DNA from: Nocardioides kongjuensis
GTDB lineage: Bacteria > Actinomycetota > Actinomycetes > Propionibacteriales > Nocardioidaceae
Direction of reading: 5' to 3'
Length of the DNA: 64,000 bases
NCBI RefSeq assembly: GCF_013409625.1
Contig: NZ_JACCBF010000001.1
Location: 310,001 to 374,000 of the forward strand
In this document: one piece after another, positions 47,068 through 54,593 of the stretch
How positions within the stretch are numbered: the stretch's first letter is position 1
Layout: each line of letters starts with the position of its first letter
The notes under the pieces: generated by a model
What the model saw: the letters and a program-made list of their open reading frames with translations, nothing else
The model's database searches: none
Told to the model about the DNA's origin: nothing
Position numbers and translations under genes: made by a program

Positions 47068-48363
47068 CTACTCGTCGGGCGGGTGCACCGGGTGGGTGCC
47101 GCGGTGGTCGACCCGGAACCGGAACCCGCTCGGACTGGTCCACACGTAGGTCGCCGGCATCGGGGTCTCGTAGCGCCAGGCTGAGTGGGTCTTGGCGCGG
47201 TGGTGCCGTCGGCACAGTGGGACGAGGTTGCAGGGGCAGGTCGGCCCGCCCCGGTCGTGGGGCTGGTGGTGGTCGATGTCGCACCGGGTCGCGGGACGGG
47301 TGCAGTGCGGGAACCGGCAGATGTGATCACGAAGGATCACCCTCGTCTTGTGCCGGTCGGGGATCTCGTAGGCCGTGACGGGGAGATGGTCGGCGAGGTC
47401 GATGACCGGACGCACGATGATCGTGGTGTGCCGGGCACGTAGCCACTCCCGGATCTGCGCGGTGCTGACGGGGCAGCGGCCTTCGTCCCACCGCCCGACC
47501 GGGTTCACCAAAGGGTGGTCACCGGTGAGGCTGGTGTCGGTGACGTGCACGTTCAGCACGACCTTGCGGCCGGGGACGGTCGCGACCACCTCCCCGGTGT
47601 CGGGGTCCGGGACCAGCAGGTCGAGTGCCAGGTCCTGACGGGCGAGCTCGGCAGCGGCCTTGGAGCGGCGCACGTCGAGTGACGAGTCGTCCCCGAGCCG
47701 ACCGAGCACCTCCGCCCGGCGTCCTACCGCTTGGTCGAGGTCGTGGCCGTCGGCGGCATCCAGGAGCCCGTCGAGGTGCACGAGTCCGTGCTCGTCGACG
47801 TCACCGATGTCGAAGTGCCGGTGGTCGGCAGCCTTCTGGCGGTCGGCTTCCGCGCGTTCGGGGTCGTAGCGGAGCACGGCTTCGGCGACGAGGCGTTCGA
47901 GCTGGGCCCACCCGATGCCGGAGGCGTTCCACAGCTGCCGGTCCACGAACCCCGCCGCCTCACCCGACAGGCCACGGGTGAGGTCCGCGATCCGTTCGGC
48001 CCGCCACGGCGCCAACCGCCCCGCCACCACCGCCTCGTAGACGTTGGGCAGCCGCCACGCGCACTCGATCACCCGCCCGACGTAGGCCTTGCCACCGTCG
48101 GGGGTGCGGCCGAGGACGGCGACGAGCTCCATCAACGCGAACTCCGACACCAGTGGTGCGCCGTCACCGGCGATCGGGACGCCGGTGTCGAGGTAGCCCT
48201 CGGTGATGGTCGCGGCACCCTGAGGGCCGGACACGATGTGGTCGCTCGCCCAGGCCGTGATGTCCTCCCACTCCTCGATGACGAGGGTGTTGCGGGAGCG
48301 GATCCGGTCGCCCACGCGCGACAGCAGGGCTGCCGTGCTGCGGGGGTGGGTTCCGAGATCCAT
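47068..48363 (-). CDS. DUF222 protein with HNH endonuclease domain (13E12-repeat type)
   Basis: A 431-residue protein. DUF222 covers residues ~30-300 (ALMELVAVLGRTPDGGKAYV, LWNASGIGWAQLERLVAEAV, HRHFDIGDVDEHGLVHLDGLLD), and the C-terminus has an HNH nuclease: CRFPHCTRPATRCDIDHHQP followed by NLVPLCRRHHRAKT, with CxxC zinc ligands. These genes are multicopy in high-GC actinobacteria, relatives of the mycobacterial 13E12 repeat family; the function is unknown and mobility has been suspected. It is isolated in the steroid block, so it may mark an insertion point. ATG 48363 lacks a clear ribosome-binding site. Confidence 0.88.
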   Translation of the reverse strand: MDLGTHPRSTAALLSRVGDRIRSRNTLVIEEWEDITAWASDHIVSGPQGAATITEGYLDTGVPIAGDGAPLVSEFALMELVAVLGRTPDGGKAYVGRVIECAWRLPNVYEAVVAGRLAPWRAERIADLTRGLSGEAAGFVDRQLWNASGIGWAQLERLVAEAVLRYDPERAEADRQKAADHRHFDIGDVDEHGLVHLDGLLDAADGHDLDQAVGRRAEVLGRLGDDSSLDVRRSKAAAELARQDLALDLLVPDPDTGEVVATVPGRKVVLNVHVTDTSLTGDHPLVNPVGRWDEGRCPVSTAQIREWLRARHTTIIVRPVIDLADHLPVTAYEIPDRHKTRVILRDHICRFPHCTRPATRCDIDHHQPHDRGGPTCPCNLVPLCRRHHRAKTHSAWRYETPMPATYVWTSPSGFRFRVDHRGTHPVHPPDE

Positions 48364-48617
48364 GACTGAATTCTCCCATCCACCTCCGACAGAAGCGAAC
48401 GTTCAGAACCCGCCTGGGGACAGGAGAAACTCGATTCCCGGGGTGTGGAGAACCGACGTCACCGACCGTCACGAAGGTGGCTGCGGGACCGCAAGCCGAC
48501 CGCGGAACCCAGCCACCTCCCCACCTTCCTCGTCACTGCCCTTTCGGAACCCGACCGGCTACGCAACCGAAGGCCCGAGCACGGTCCCCGCAGCAGCGCT
48601 CAGCGCCTGAGCACAGG
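48364..48617. other. 254-bp non-coding gap with small hairpins
   Basis: Between two minus-strand genes. Just after the SDR stop GCTCAG-CGC-CTGAGC (48598-48612) is a perfect short hairpin and may terminate that gene. AGGTGGCTG/CAGCCACCT (48475-48483, 48510-48518) is a second, looser inverted repeat. The promoter of the HNH gene must lie in the lower part; no clear element was seen. Confidence 0.45.
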
Positions 48618-49541
48618 TCAGCCGTTGATGGTCTCGATGCCGGTGGTGTCCAGCTTCGCGACGCCGAACGCGGCGTACGTCTGGTACGGCGAGCGCCCCT
48701 CGAAGTACGGCGTCAGCTGGGCGTCGAGCTCGTCGACGCTGAACGTGCCGTCGGCCGCGACGAACTTGTTCTCGACGGTGGGGGCGGCCATCAGCGCGAC
48801 CATGTCGCCGTACACGACGAAGACCTGGCCGCTGATCTGGGCCGCAGCGGGGGAGGCGAGGTAGCCGACGAAGGACGCGACCCGCTCCGGCGCGAGGATG
48901 TCGAGCCGCTGGGTGTCGCCGTCCTCGGCGAAGACCTCCGAGGTCATCGCGGTGCGGGCCCGCGGGCAGATCGCGTTCGCGGTGACGCCGTACCGCTCGA
49001 GGCCGCGGGACGTCGACAGGGTCAGTGCCACGATGCCCGCCTTGGCAGCGGCGTAGTTCGACTGGCCCGCCGCGCCGAACAGGAACGCCTCGGACGCGGT
49101 GTTCACGATGCGGCCGAACACCGGGCCGCCGGCGGTCTTCGACGCCGAGCGGAAGTGGACGGCGGCGGCGCGGGAGACGGCGGCGTGGCCCTTGAGGTGG
49201 ACCCGGACCACGTCGTCCCACTGCGCCTCGGTCATGTTGAAGAGCATCGTGTCGCGGGTGATGCCGGCGTTGTTGACGACGACGTCGAGACTGCCGAAGG
49301 TGTCGACGGCGGCGTCGACGAGCTCCTGGCCCAGGGCCCAGCTGCCGACGTCACCCTTGACGGCGAGCGCCTTGCGGCCGAGCGCCTCGATCTCGGCGAC
49401 GACCCGGTCGGCGGCGTCGCCCATGTCGTTGACGACGACGTTCGCGCCCTGCGCGGCGAGCGCCAGCGCCTCGGCGCGGCCGAGCCCGGCGCCCGCGCCG
49501 GTGACGACGGCGGTTCGGCCGGTGAGGTCGGTGTTGCCCAC
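48618..49541 (-). CDS. SDR of the 17beta-HSD type 4 / Hsd4A-like family
   Basis: A 307-residue SDR. AVVTGAGAGLGRAEALALAAQG with VVVNDMGDA is the NAD-binding start seen in the multifunctional HSD17B4 dehydrogenases, VVVNNAGITRDTMLFNM the NAG motif, IVNTASEAFLFGAAGQSNYAAAKAG the Ser and Tyr-x3-Lys, and CPRARTAMT the loop found in mycobacterial Hsd4A. Hsd4A oxidises the 22-hydroxyacyl-CoA in sterol side-chain beta-oxidation. GTG 49541 is supported by AAGGAG at seven bases. It is divergent from a MaoC-type hydratase, the step before it in beta-oxidation. Confidence 0.82.
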   Translation of the reverse strand: MGNTDLTGRTAVVTGAGAGLGRAEALALAAQGANVVVNDMGDAADRVVAEIEALGRKALAVKGDVGSWALGQELVDAAVDTFGSLDVVVNNAGITRDTMLFNMTEAQWDDVVRVHLKGHAAVSRAAAVHFRSASKTAGGPVFGRIVNTASEAFLFGAAGQSNYAAAKAGIVALTLSTSRGLERYGVTANAICPRARTAMTSEVFAEDGDTQRLDILAPERVASFVGYLASPAAAQISGQVFVVYGDMVALMAAPTVENKFVAADGTFSVDELDAQLTPYFEGRSPYQTYAAFGVAKLDTTGIETING

Positions 49542-49617
49542 GATTGCTCCTTCGGTTGGTGCTGCCCTGTCGGCGCCGTGACCATAGGGACGTCGGCCGC
49601 GGACCTGCGAGCCCGAC

Positions 49618-49677
49618 TCCCGCTCACCGGGTGCGGGCGGGCGCGACCCTGCCGTTGCTGGGCATGGTGGCGCGATG
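49618..49677 (+). promoter_or_regulatory. CCGCTCACCGGG box upstream of the MaoC gene
   Basis: CTCCCGCTCACCGGG (ACCGGG at 49626-49631) is 31 bases from a weak -10 position (GCATGG, 49662-49667), which is seven bases from ATG 49675. The geometry equals that of the other boxed promoters even though the hexamer is poor. Confidence 0.4.
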
Positions 49678-50484
49678 AGCACCCTTCCCACCCCTGGAGC
49701 ACCCGCCGGCGACTGGCTCGGCCTGACCGTCGGTGAGCGCACCGTCGCCTGGACCGATCGCGACCCGATCCTGTTCGCGCTCGCTGCGGGCGCACGTCCC
49801 GACGACCTGGACCTCGTCTTCGAGGACCGGCTGCGGGTGCTGCCCGGCTTCGCGCTCACCCTCGCGCAGTGGGCGCCCGACGTGCTGGGCTCGGCCGGCG
49901 CCTGGGAGGTCGGTACGGCGCTGCACGGTGCCCAGTCGCTCACTGTGCTGGAGCCGCTGCCGGCGAGCGGTGAGCTGACCATGTCCGCGCGGGTCACCGG
50001 GGTGTGGGACAAGGGAGCGGCGGCGGTCTACGACCTCGCCGTCGAGAGCGACCACTTCGTCGCGACCTGGTCCCTCTTCGCACCGGGGCGCGGGGGCTTC
50101 GGCGGTGAGCGCGGTCCCGGCCGCCCGGCCGCGCCCGACGGCGAGCCTGCCTGGACCGCGTCCACGGCGACGGCGGACAACGCAGCGCTGCTCTACCGCC
50201 TGCTCGGCGACCGGCACCACATCCACGTCGACCCGGCCGCTGCGGCCGGGATCGGCCAGCCGCGCCCGATCCTGCACGGCCTCGCCACGCTCGCGGCCGC
50301 GACCCTCGTCGCCGCGCGGGAGACCGGCGCCCATCCCGCCGACCTGACGCAGCTGGAGGGGCGCTTCGCGTCGCCGGTGTTCCCGGGGGAGCCTCTCGTC
50401 GTCCGCGGCTGGGCCGACGGCGCTCTCGAGGTCGCCACCGAGCGGGGCCCCGCGATCACAGCCGGCAGGACTGTCTTCGGCTGA
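49675..50484 (+). CDS. Double hot-dog MaoC-like protein with altered active site
   Basis: A 269-residue paralogue of the MaoC hydratase at 39,157, alignable throughout (VLPGFALTLAQWAP, VWDKGAAAVYDLAVES, GQPRPILHGLATLAA). In the active-site loop, however, the D-x-N-P-x-H motif reads LYRLLGDRHHIHVDPAAAA: the Asn-Pro is replaced by His-Ile, while the flanking Asp and the second His remain. It may therefore be a hydratase with changed specificity or a non-catalytic partner. It lacks a ribosome-binding site; ATG 49675 fits a leaderless start. It is divergent from the Hsd4A-like SDR. Confidence 0.8.
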   Translation: MSTLPTPGAPAGDWLGLTVGERTVAWTDRDPILFALAAGARPDDLDLVFEDRLRVLPGFALTLAQWAPDVLGSAGAWEVGTALHGAQSLTVLEPLPASGELTMSARVTGVWDKGAAAVYDLAVESDHFVATWSLFAPGRGGFGGERGPGRPAAPDGEPAWTASTATADNAALLYRLLGDRHHIHVDPAAAAGIGQPRPILHGLATLAAATLVAARETGAHPADLTQLEGRFASPVFPGEPLVVRGWADGALEVATERGPAITAGRTVFG

Positions 50485-50578
50485 TTCCGCTCAGCAGGAG
50501 TGCTCACCAGCTGAGCCGTTCGTCGTGACCATCATGACCGCGGGACCGCGGCGTGCGGTCATGGACGAGGAGGCTGGA

Positions 50579-51340
50579 ATGGGTTCGCTGACGGGACAGG
50601 TCGCACTGGTGACGGGAGCCGGCCAGGGCGTCGGGCAGGGCATCGCGCTGGCGCTCGCCACCGAGGGTGCCGACATCGCGGTGGTCGGCCGGACCGCTGC
50701 CAAGCTCGAGACGACCTGTGCGCTGCTCCGCGAGCGTGGGGTGAAGGCGGAGCCGTTCGTCTGCGACATCGTCGAGACCGGCACCATCCCCGCGACGGTC
50801 GCCGAGGTCGTCGCGACCATGGGGGGTGTCGACATCCTCGTCAACAACGCCTACTCGGGCGCGTTCGGCCCGCTGCTCACCATCGACGACGACGCCGTCG
50901 AGCGCAGCTTCGCCTCCGGCCCGTTCGCCACCCTGGCCTTCATGAAGGCCTGTCACCCGCACTTCGTGGCCCGCGGTGGCGGCCACATCGTCAACCTGGT
51001 CACCTCCGCGATGGTGCGCTGGGACCCCACGACGTACGGCGTCTACGCCGCGGCCAAGCAGGCCGTGCGCGCCCTGACCCGCACCGCCGCGGTCGAGTGG
51101 GCCCGCGACGGCATCCGTGCCAACAGCATCGCGCCGCACGCCTTGTCGCCGGGCCTGAAGCGGTGGACCGAGAACAACCCCGAGGAGGCCGCCGAGTTCG
51201 TCGCCGCCATCCCCGCGGGCCGCATCGGCGACTGCGAGGACGACATCGGCCGTGCCGTCGTCGCCCTCGTGAGCAGCGACCTGCGCTACCTCACCGGCGC
51301 CACCATCCCGCTCGACGGCGGGCAGGCCTTCTTCGGCTGA
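50579..51340 (+). CDS. Short-chain dehydrogenase/reductase (SDR)
   Basis: A 253-residue SDR. QVALVTGAGQGVGQGIALALA is the cofactor motif, ADIAVVGRTAAKLE suggests NADP, ILVNNAYSGAFGP is the NAG motif in altered form (NNAYSG), IVNLVTSAMVRWDPTTYGVYAAAKQAV holds Ser and Tyr-x3-Lys, and IPLDGGQAFFG the C-terminus. ATG 50579 has GAGGAGG at the right distance; a longer frame back to 50,525 has none. Upstream a weak GCTCAGCAGG box precedes GACCAT at 50,527. Its stop codon TGACCC forms the start of repeat array D. Confidence 0.83.
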   Translation: MGSLTGQVALVTGAGQGVGQGIALALATEGADIAVVGRTAAKLETTCALLRERGVKAEPFVCDIVETGTIPATVAEVVATMGGVDILVNNAYSGAFGPLLTIDDDAVERSFASGPFATLAFMKACHPHFVARGGGHIVNLVTSAMVRWDPTTYGVYAAAKQAVRALTRTAAVEWARDGIRANSIAPHALSPGLKRWTENNPEEAAEFVAAIPAGRIGDCEDDIGRAVVALVSSDLRYLTGATIPLDGGQAFFG

Positions 51341-51448
51341 CCCGGCCCGAACCGGCTCCGAATTCGCGCCGACCCGGCAGGAAGTGGCCCGCACGCGAGC
51401 CACTTCCTGCCGGGTCGGCGGCTTCTTCGAGCTACTTCCTGCCGGGTC
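51339..51448. repeat. 32-bp periodic repeat array D, two forward and two inverted units, perfect hairpin
   Basis: GACCCGGC begins at 51339 and 51371, and GCCGGGTC at 51409 and 51441; both steps are 32 bases. The inner pair forms a perfect inverted repeat with 22-bp arms (51367-51388 and 51399-51420) and a ten-base loop. The array fills the gap between the convergent SDR and flavin oxidoreductase genes. Its left end overlaps the SDR stop, and its right end lies one base from the oxidoreductase TAG. Confidence 0.85.
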
Positions 51449-51449
51449 G

Positions 51450-53567
51450 CTAGAGAGCGCGGGCCACCCGCCAGGCGGAGTGGACGGCGCCATGGATGTA
51501 GCCGACCTCGCCGGCGTCTCCGACGACGTGCACGTCCAGGCCGCGGGCGCGCAGGTCGTCGGCGAGCGGGGCGCCGGCCTCGACGTACGACGCGACGACG
51601 ACCAGGTCCGCGGGGACCCGCGCCATCTCGTCGCCGACCCGGTAGTGCACCTCGGACGCGGTGATCTCGACGACCTCGGCGTCGCGGTGGACGGTGACGC
51701 CGTGCTCGGTGGCCCTGCGTACGGCGGTCCAGCGGCGCGGGATCGCCATCGGGAGGCCGGCCTGGGCGCCGTGCTCGAGGACGGTCACCGTCTTGCGGCG
51801 CTCGGCGAGGAACTCGGCGAGCTCGAGGCCGACCAGGGAGCCGCCGATGACCACGACGTCCTTGCCGATCGGGAGCACCTTGCGGGTCAGGTCGCGGATC
51901 CGCTCGGGGTCGCGGGTCAGGCCGCTCATCCGCCCGGCCGCGCCGAGCAGGCGCAGGGTGCGGCTGCCCGACCCGCCCTCCCCGGTGATCAGGCCGCGCA
52001 GGGTGTCGCCGGTGTGGACGTGAGGGAGGTCGGCGCCGGGCACGGGCGGCAGGCCGCGGTGGGCGCCGGTGGCGACCACGACGGCGTCGGGGGCCAGCGC
52101 GGTGACGTCGTCGGCGTCCACCTGCTCGCCGAGTCGTACGTCGACCCCGAGCCGCGCGACCTCGTGCTGGAGCCAGTCCAGCAGCGGGCCGTTGGCGGGC
52201 GTGGTCAGCTGGGAGAACCAGGCCGACCCGCCGAGCCGGTCGCCCTTCTCGACGAGGGTGACCCGGTGGCCGCGCTCGGCCGCGACGCGCGCCGCCTCCA
52301 TGCCGCCGGGACCGCCGCCGACGACCACGACGTGGCGCCGCGACGCGACGGTGGGGAAGGGGAGCAGGGTCTCGTTGCCGAGCGCCGGGTTCACCGCGCA
52401 CACGGGTACGCCGTCCCAGAAGTTCTGCTCGACGCACACGTAGCAGTTGATGCAGGGACGCACCGACGCCGCACGCCCGTCGCGCAGCTTGCCGACCAGG
52501 TCCGGATCGGCCAGCAGCTGACGCCCCATGGCGACGAAGTCCGCGCCACCGCTCGCGATGAGCTCCTCGCCGAGCGCGGGCAGCACCCGGCCCACCGCGA
52601 TCACCGGGATCGACACGGCGTCCTTCACGGCACGCGCCAGGTCGGCGTACGCGCCCACCTGGTTCGGCAGCGGGCCGTCGGTGAAGTCACGGAACGGGTT
52701 GCGCGCCCAGCCGGTGACGTGGATGGCGTCGGCGCCGGCCTCCTCGAACATGCGGGACGCGGCCACGGCCTCCTCGGTCGTGAGGGCGCCCTCCTCGCCG
52801 TACTCCTTGCCTGCGACACGGACCAGGATCGCGAGCCCGTCGCCGACCTCGGCGCGCACCGCGCGGATCACGTCGCAGGCGAGGCGCGCCCGGTTCTCGA
52901 GCGAGCCGCCCCACGCGTCGGTACGACGGTTGTCGGCCCGGCTGAGGAAGGTCCCGAGCACGTAGCCGTGGGCGCAGTGGATCTCGATCGCGTCGGCACC
53001 GGCCTGCTGCACACGCCGTGCAGCGGCGGCGAACTGCCCGACCAGCCAGGCGATGTCCTCCTCGGTCGCCTCGCGGAAGCTCGGCGTCCTCCCCTCGGAG
53101 ACGGCACTCGCCATCGCGCCGAGCTCGGTCGGGGTGTTGTCGCGCAGGGCGGACATGTCCCGCTCGCCGACGGGCATCGAGGGCACGAGGAGCGGCCGGC
53201 CGTCGGCCGTGTCGACCTTCGACATCCTGCCGTGGTGCGTGGCCTGGACGCACAGCCTCGACCCGGCGGCGTGCACCGCATCGGCGAGGGCGGTGAGACC
53301 GGGGATGAACCGGTCGTCGGAGAGTCCGGGCTCCTTGCGGCTGGTCGCACCCACGGGGTACGCGACGGCGGCGGCAGAGGTGATCACCAGGCCGGTACCA
53401 CCGGCGGCACGGGCCGCGTAGTGCGCGACGTCCTGCTCCTCGATGGCGCCCTCGTCGCACAGGTTCATGTCCATGGCGGGCATGACGACGCGGTTGGCGA
53501 GGCGCATCGGGCCGATCGTCCCGGGGGCCAGCAGGTGCTCGTAGGTGGCGGTTCGCGAGGTGTGCAC
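51450..53567 (-). CDS. BaiCD / 2,4-dienoyl-CoA reductase-like NADH:flavin oxidoreductase
   Basis: A 705-residue three-cofactor enzyme. Residues ~1-370 are an old-yellow-enzyme barrel (YEHLLAPGTIGPMRLANRVVM, IEIHCAHGYVLGTFLS, TDAWGGSLENRARL). A 4Fe-4S motif follows, CINCYVCVEQN...CAVNP (Cys-x2-Cys-x2-Cys-x11-Cys). Then come FAD and NAD domains (VVVVGGGPGGMEAARVAAERG, VVVIGGSLVGLELAEFLAERR). This build includes DCR and the gut bacterial BaiCD and BaiH proteins, which reduce or oxidise 3-oxo-4-ene or related bile acid CoA esters. A 4-ene-type steroid substrate fits the surroundings (inference). GTG 53567 is the chosen start; others nearby are possible. Confidence 0.85.
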   Translation of the reverse strand: MHTSRTATYEHLLAPGTIGPMRLANRVVMPAMDMNLCDEGAIEEQDVAHYAARAAGGTGLVITSAAAVAYPVGATSRKEPGLSDDRFIPGLTALADAVHAAGSRLCVQATHHGRMSKVDTADGRPLLVPSMPVGERDMSALRDNTPTELGAMASAVSEGRTPSFREATEEDIAWLVGQFAAAARRVQQAGADAIEIHCAHGYVLGTFLSRADNRRTDAWGGSLENRARLACDVIRAVRAEVGDGLAILVRVAGKEYGEEGALTTEEAVAASRMFEEAGADAIHVTGWARNPFRDFTDGPLPNQVGAYADLARAVKDAVSIPVIAVGRVLPALGEELIASGGADFVAMGRQLLADPDLVGKLRDGRAASVRPCINCYVCVEQNFWDGVPVCAVNPALGNETLLPFPTVASRRHVVVVGGGPGGMEAARVAAERGHRVTLVEKGDRLGGSAWFSQLTTPANGPLLDWLQHEVARLGVDVRLGEQVDADDVTALAPDAVVVATGAHRGLPPVPGADLPHVHTGDTLRGLITGEGGSGSRTLRLLGAAGRMSGLTRDPERIRDLTRKVLPIGKDVVVIGGSLVGLELAEFLAERRKTVTVLEHGAQAGLPMAIPRRWTAVRRATEHGVTVHRDAEVVEITASEVHYRVGDEMARVPADLVVVASYVEAGAPLADDLRARGLDVHVVGDAGEVGYIHGAVHSAWRVARAL

Positions 53568-53683
53568 GCGCGCAGCCTGCCGCGGCCGGCTGCTCGGGGC
53601 GCGCCGTCCTCCCGCACACCGGAAAGGTCGCGGCCACGCACGTCGGAGGGCCCGGTCGACCCGATCGACGAGGCTCTTCAACA

Positions 53684-53706
53684 ACCAAGCAAGTGCTTGC
53701 TAAAGT
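53684..53706 (+). promoter_or_regulatory. KstR2-type operator overlapping the -10 of the IclR gene
   Basis: AGCAAGTGCTTGCT (53688-53701) matches the mycobacterial KstR2 motif AnCAAGnnCTTGnT at every fixed position and has perfect 6-bp arms. It abuts TAAAGT (53701-53706), a good -10 for the IclR gene at 53,732, so binding should repress. Confidence 0.7.
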
Positions 53707-53731
53707 GCTGGAACTCGAGCAGGAGGTGGCG

Positions 53732-54520
53732 ATGAGCACGTCGGGCGGGGTCCTCGAGAGGGCCGATCGGGACGGTGCTGAGGAGCGCCCGCTGTCGATG
53801 GTCGAGCGGATGACCACGATCATGGTCGCCTTCGGTGGGCCCTCGGCGCGGCTCTCGCTGGAGGACGTCCAGGACGCCACCGGGCTGCCGCGGTCTACCG
53901 CGCACCGCATCCTCAACCAGCTGATCGCGCTGGACTGGGTGCGGCACACGGCGACGGGCTACGCGCTCGGCAGCCGGGCGCTCGGCCTCGGTGGTGGCGA
54001 TGCCCCGGAGATGGACCTGCGCGCCGCGGCGGCCGAGACCCTGCGCAGCCTGCACCTGGAGACCGGGCTCGTCGTCCACCTCGGGGTGCTGGACGGCTCG
54101 GACGTGCGCATCCTGGACAAGGTCGGTGGCGCGTTGGCCGCACGCGTCCCGAGCCGGGTCGGTGGACGCCTGCCGGCGGTCTCGTCCCTGAGCGGCAAGG
54201 CCCAGCTGGCCTTCCTGCCTCCTGAGGAGGTGGATGCGATCGTTGCCGTGCAGCAGGCGGACCCGCCGGGCCGGGCGCGGGTCGACCTGGCCTCGCTCCA
54301 CCGCGAGCTGGTCCGGGCCCGCGCGCGAGCGGGCGTCGTGCTCGACCGTGGGCGCAACCACCTGCGGCTCGGCTGCGTCGCTGCGCCGATCATCGGCCGC
54401 GACGGCCCGTGCGGTGCGGTCGCGCTCGTGGGCGGGGCGCAGATCGACTTCGAGAAGCTGGCGCCCGTGGTGGTGCGTGCGACGCGGGTGGTGGCCGACC
54501 GGCTGGCGACCTTCCGCTGA
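53732..54520 (+). CDS. IclR-family transcriptional regulator
   Basis: A 262-residue regulator, paralogous to the IclR at 25,188. The winged HTH is LSLEDVQDATGLPRSTAHRILNQLIALDWV; the effector domain carries SLHLETGLVVHLGVLDG, ILDKVGGALAARVPSRVGG and CVAAPIIGRDGPCGAVALVG. It lacks the Pro/Ala-rich tail of its paralogue. ATG 53732 has a strong AGGAGG site; an ATG-like start 13 codons upstream falls in the KstR2-type operator and is excluded. It precedes a KstD-like flavoprotein gene by 73 bp and probably regulates it or the neighbouring hsaA copy. Confidence 0.9.
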   Translation: MSTSGGVLERADRDGAEERPLSMVERMTTIMVAFGGPSARLSLEDVQDATGLPRSTAHRILNQLIALDWVRHTATGYALGSRALGLGGGDAPEMDLRAAAAETLRSLHLETGLVVHLGVLDGSDVRILDKVGGALAARVPSRVGGRLPAVSSLSGKAQLAFLPPEEVDAIVAVQQADPPGRARVDLASLHRELVRARARAGVVLDRGRNHLRLGCVAAPIIGRDGPCGAVALVGGAQIDFEKLAPVVVRATRVVADRLATFR

Positions 54521-54593
54521 TCGGGAGCCGGACCGGCGTCCGCGCGACGACGACGCCAAGGTGGTCCGGAACGTTCCCGACGCAGGAGGCCCG

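Noticed and set aside
47068..48363. DUF222-HNH gene as an active mobile element or homing endonuclease
   Set aside because: No terminal repeats, target duplication or intron/intein context was seen; the family is simply multicopy in actinobacteria.
53618..53623. CACACCGGAAAGG as a further member of the 31-bp dyad-box promoters
   Set aside because: No acceptable -10 hexamer lies 31 bp downstream on the plus strand, and the orientation is wrong for the minus-strand gene.
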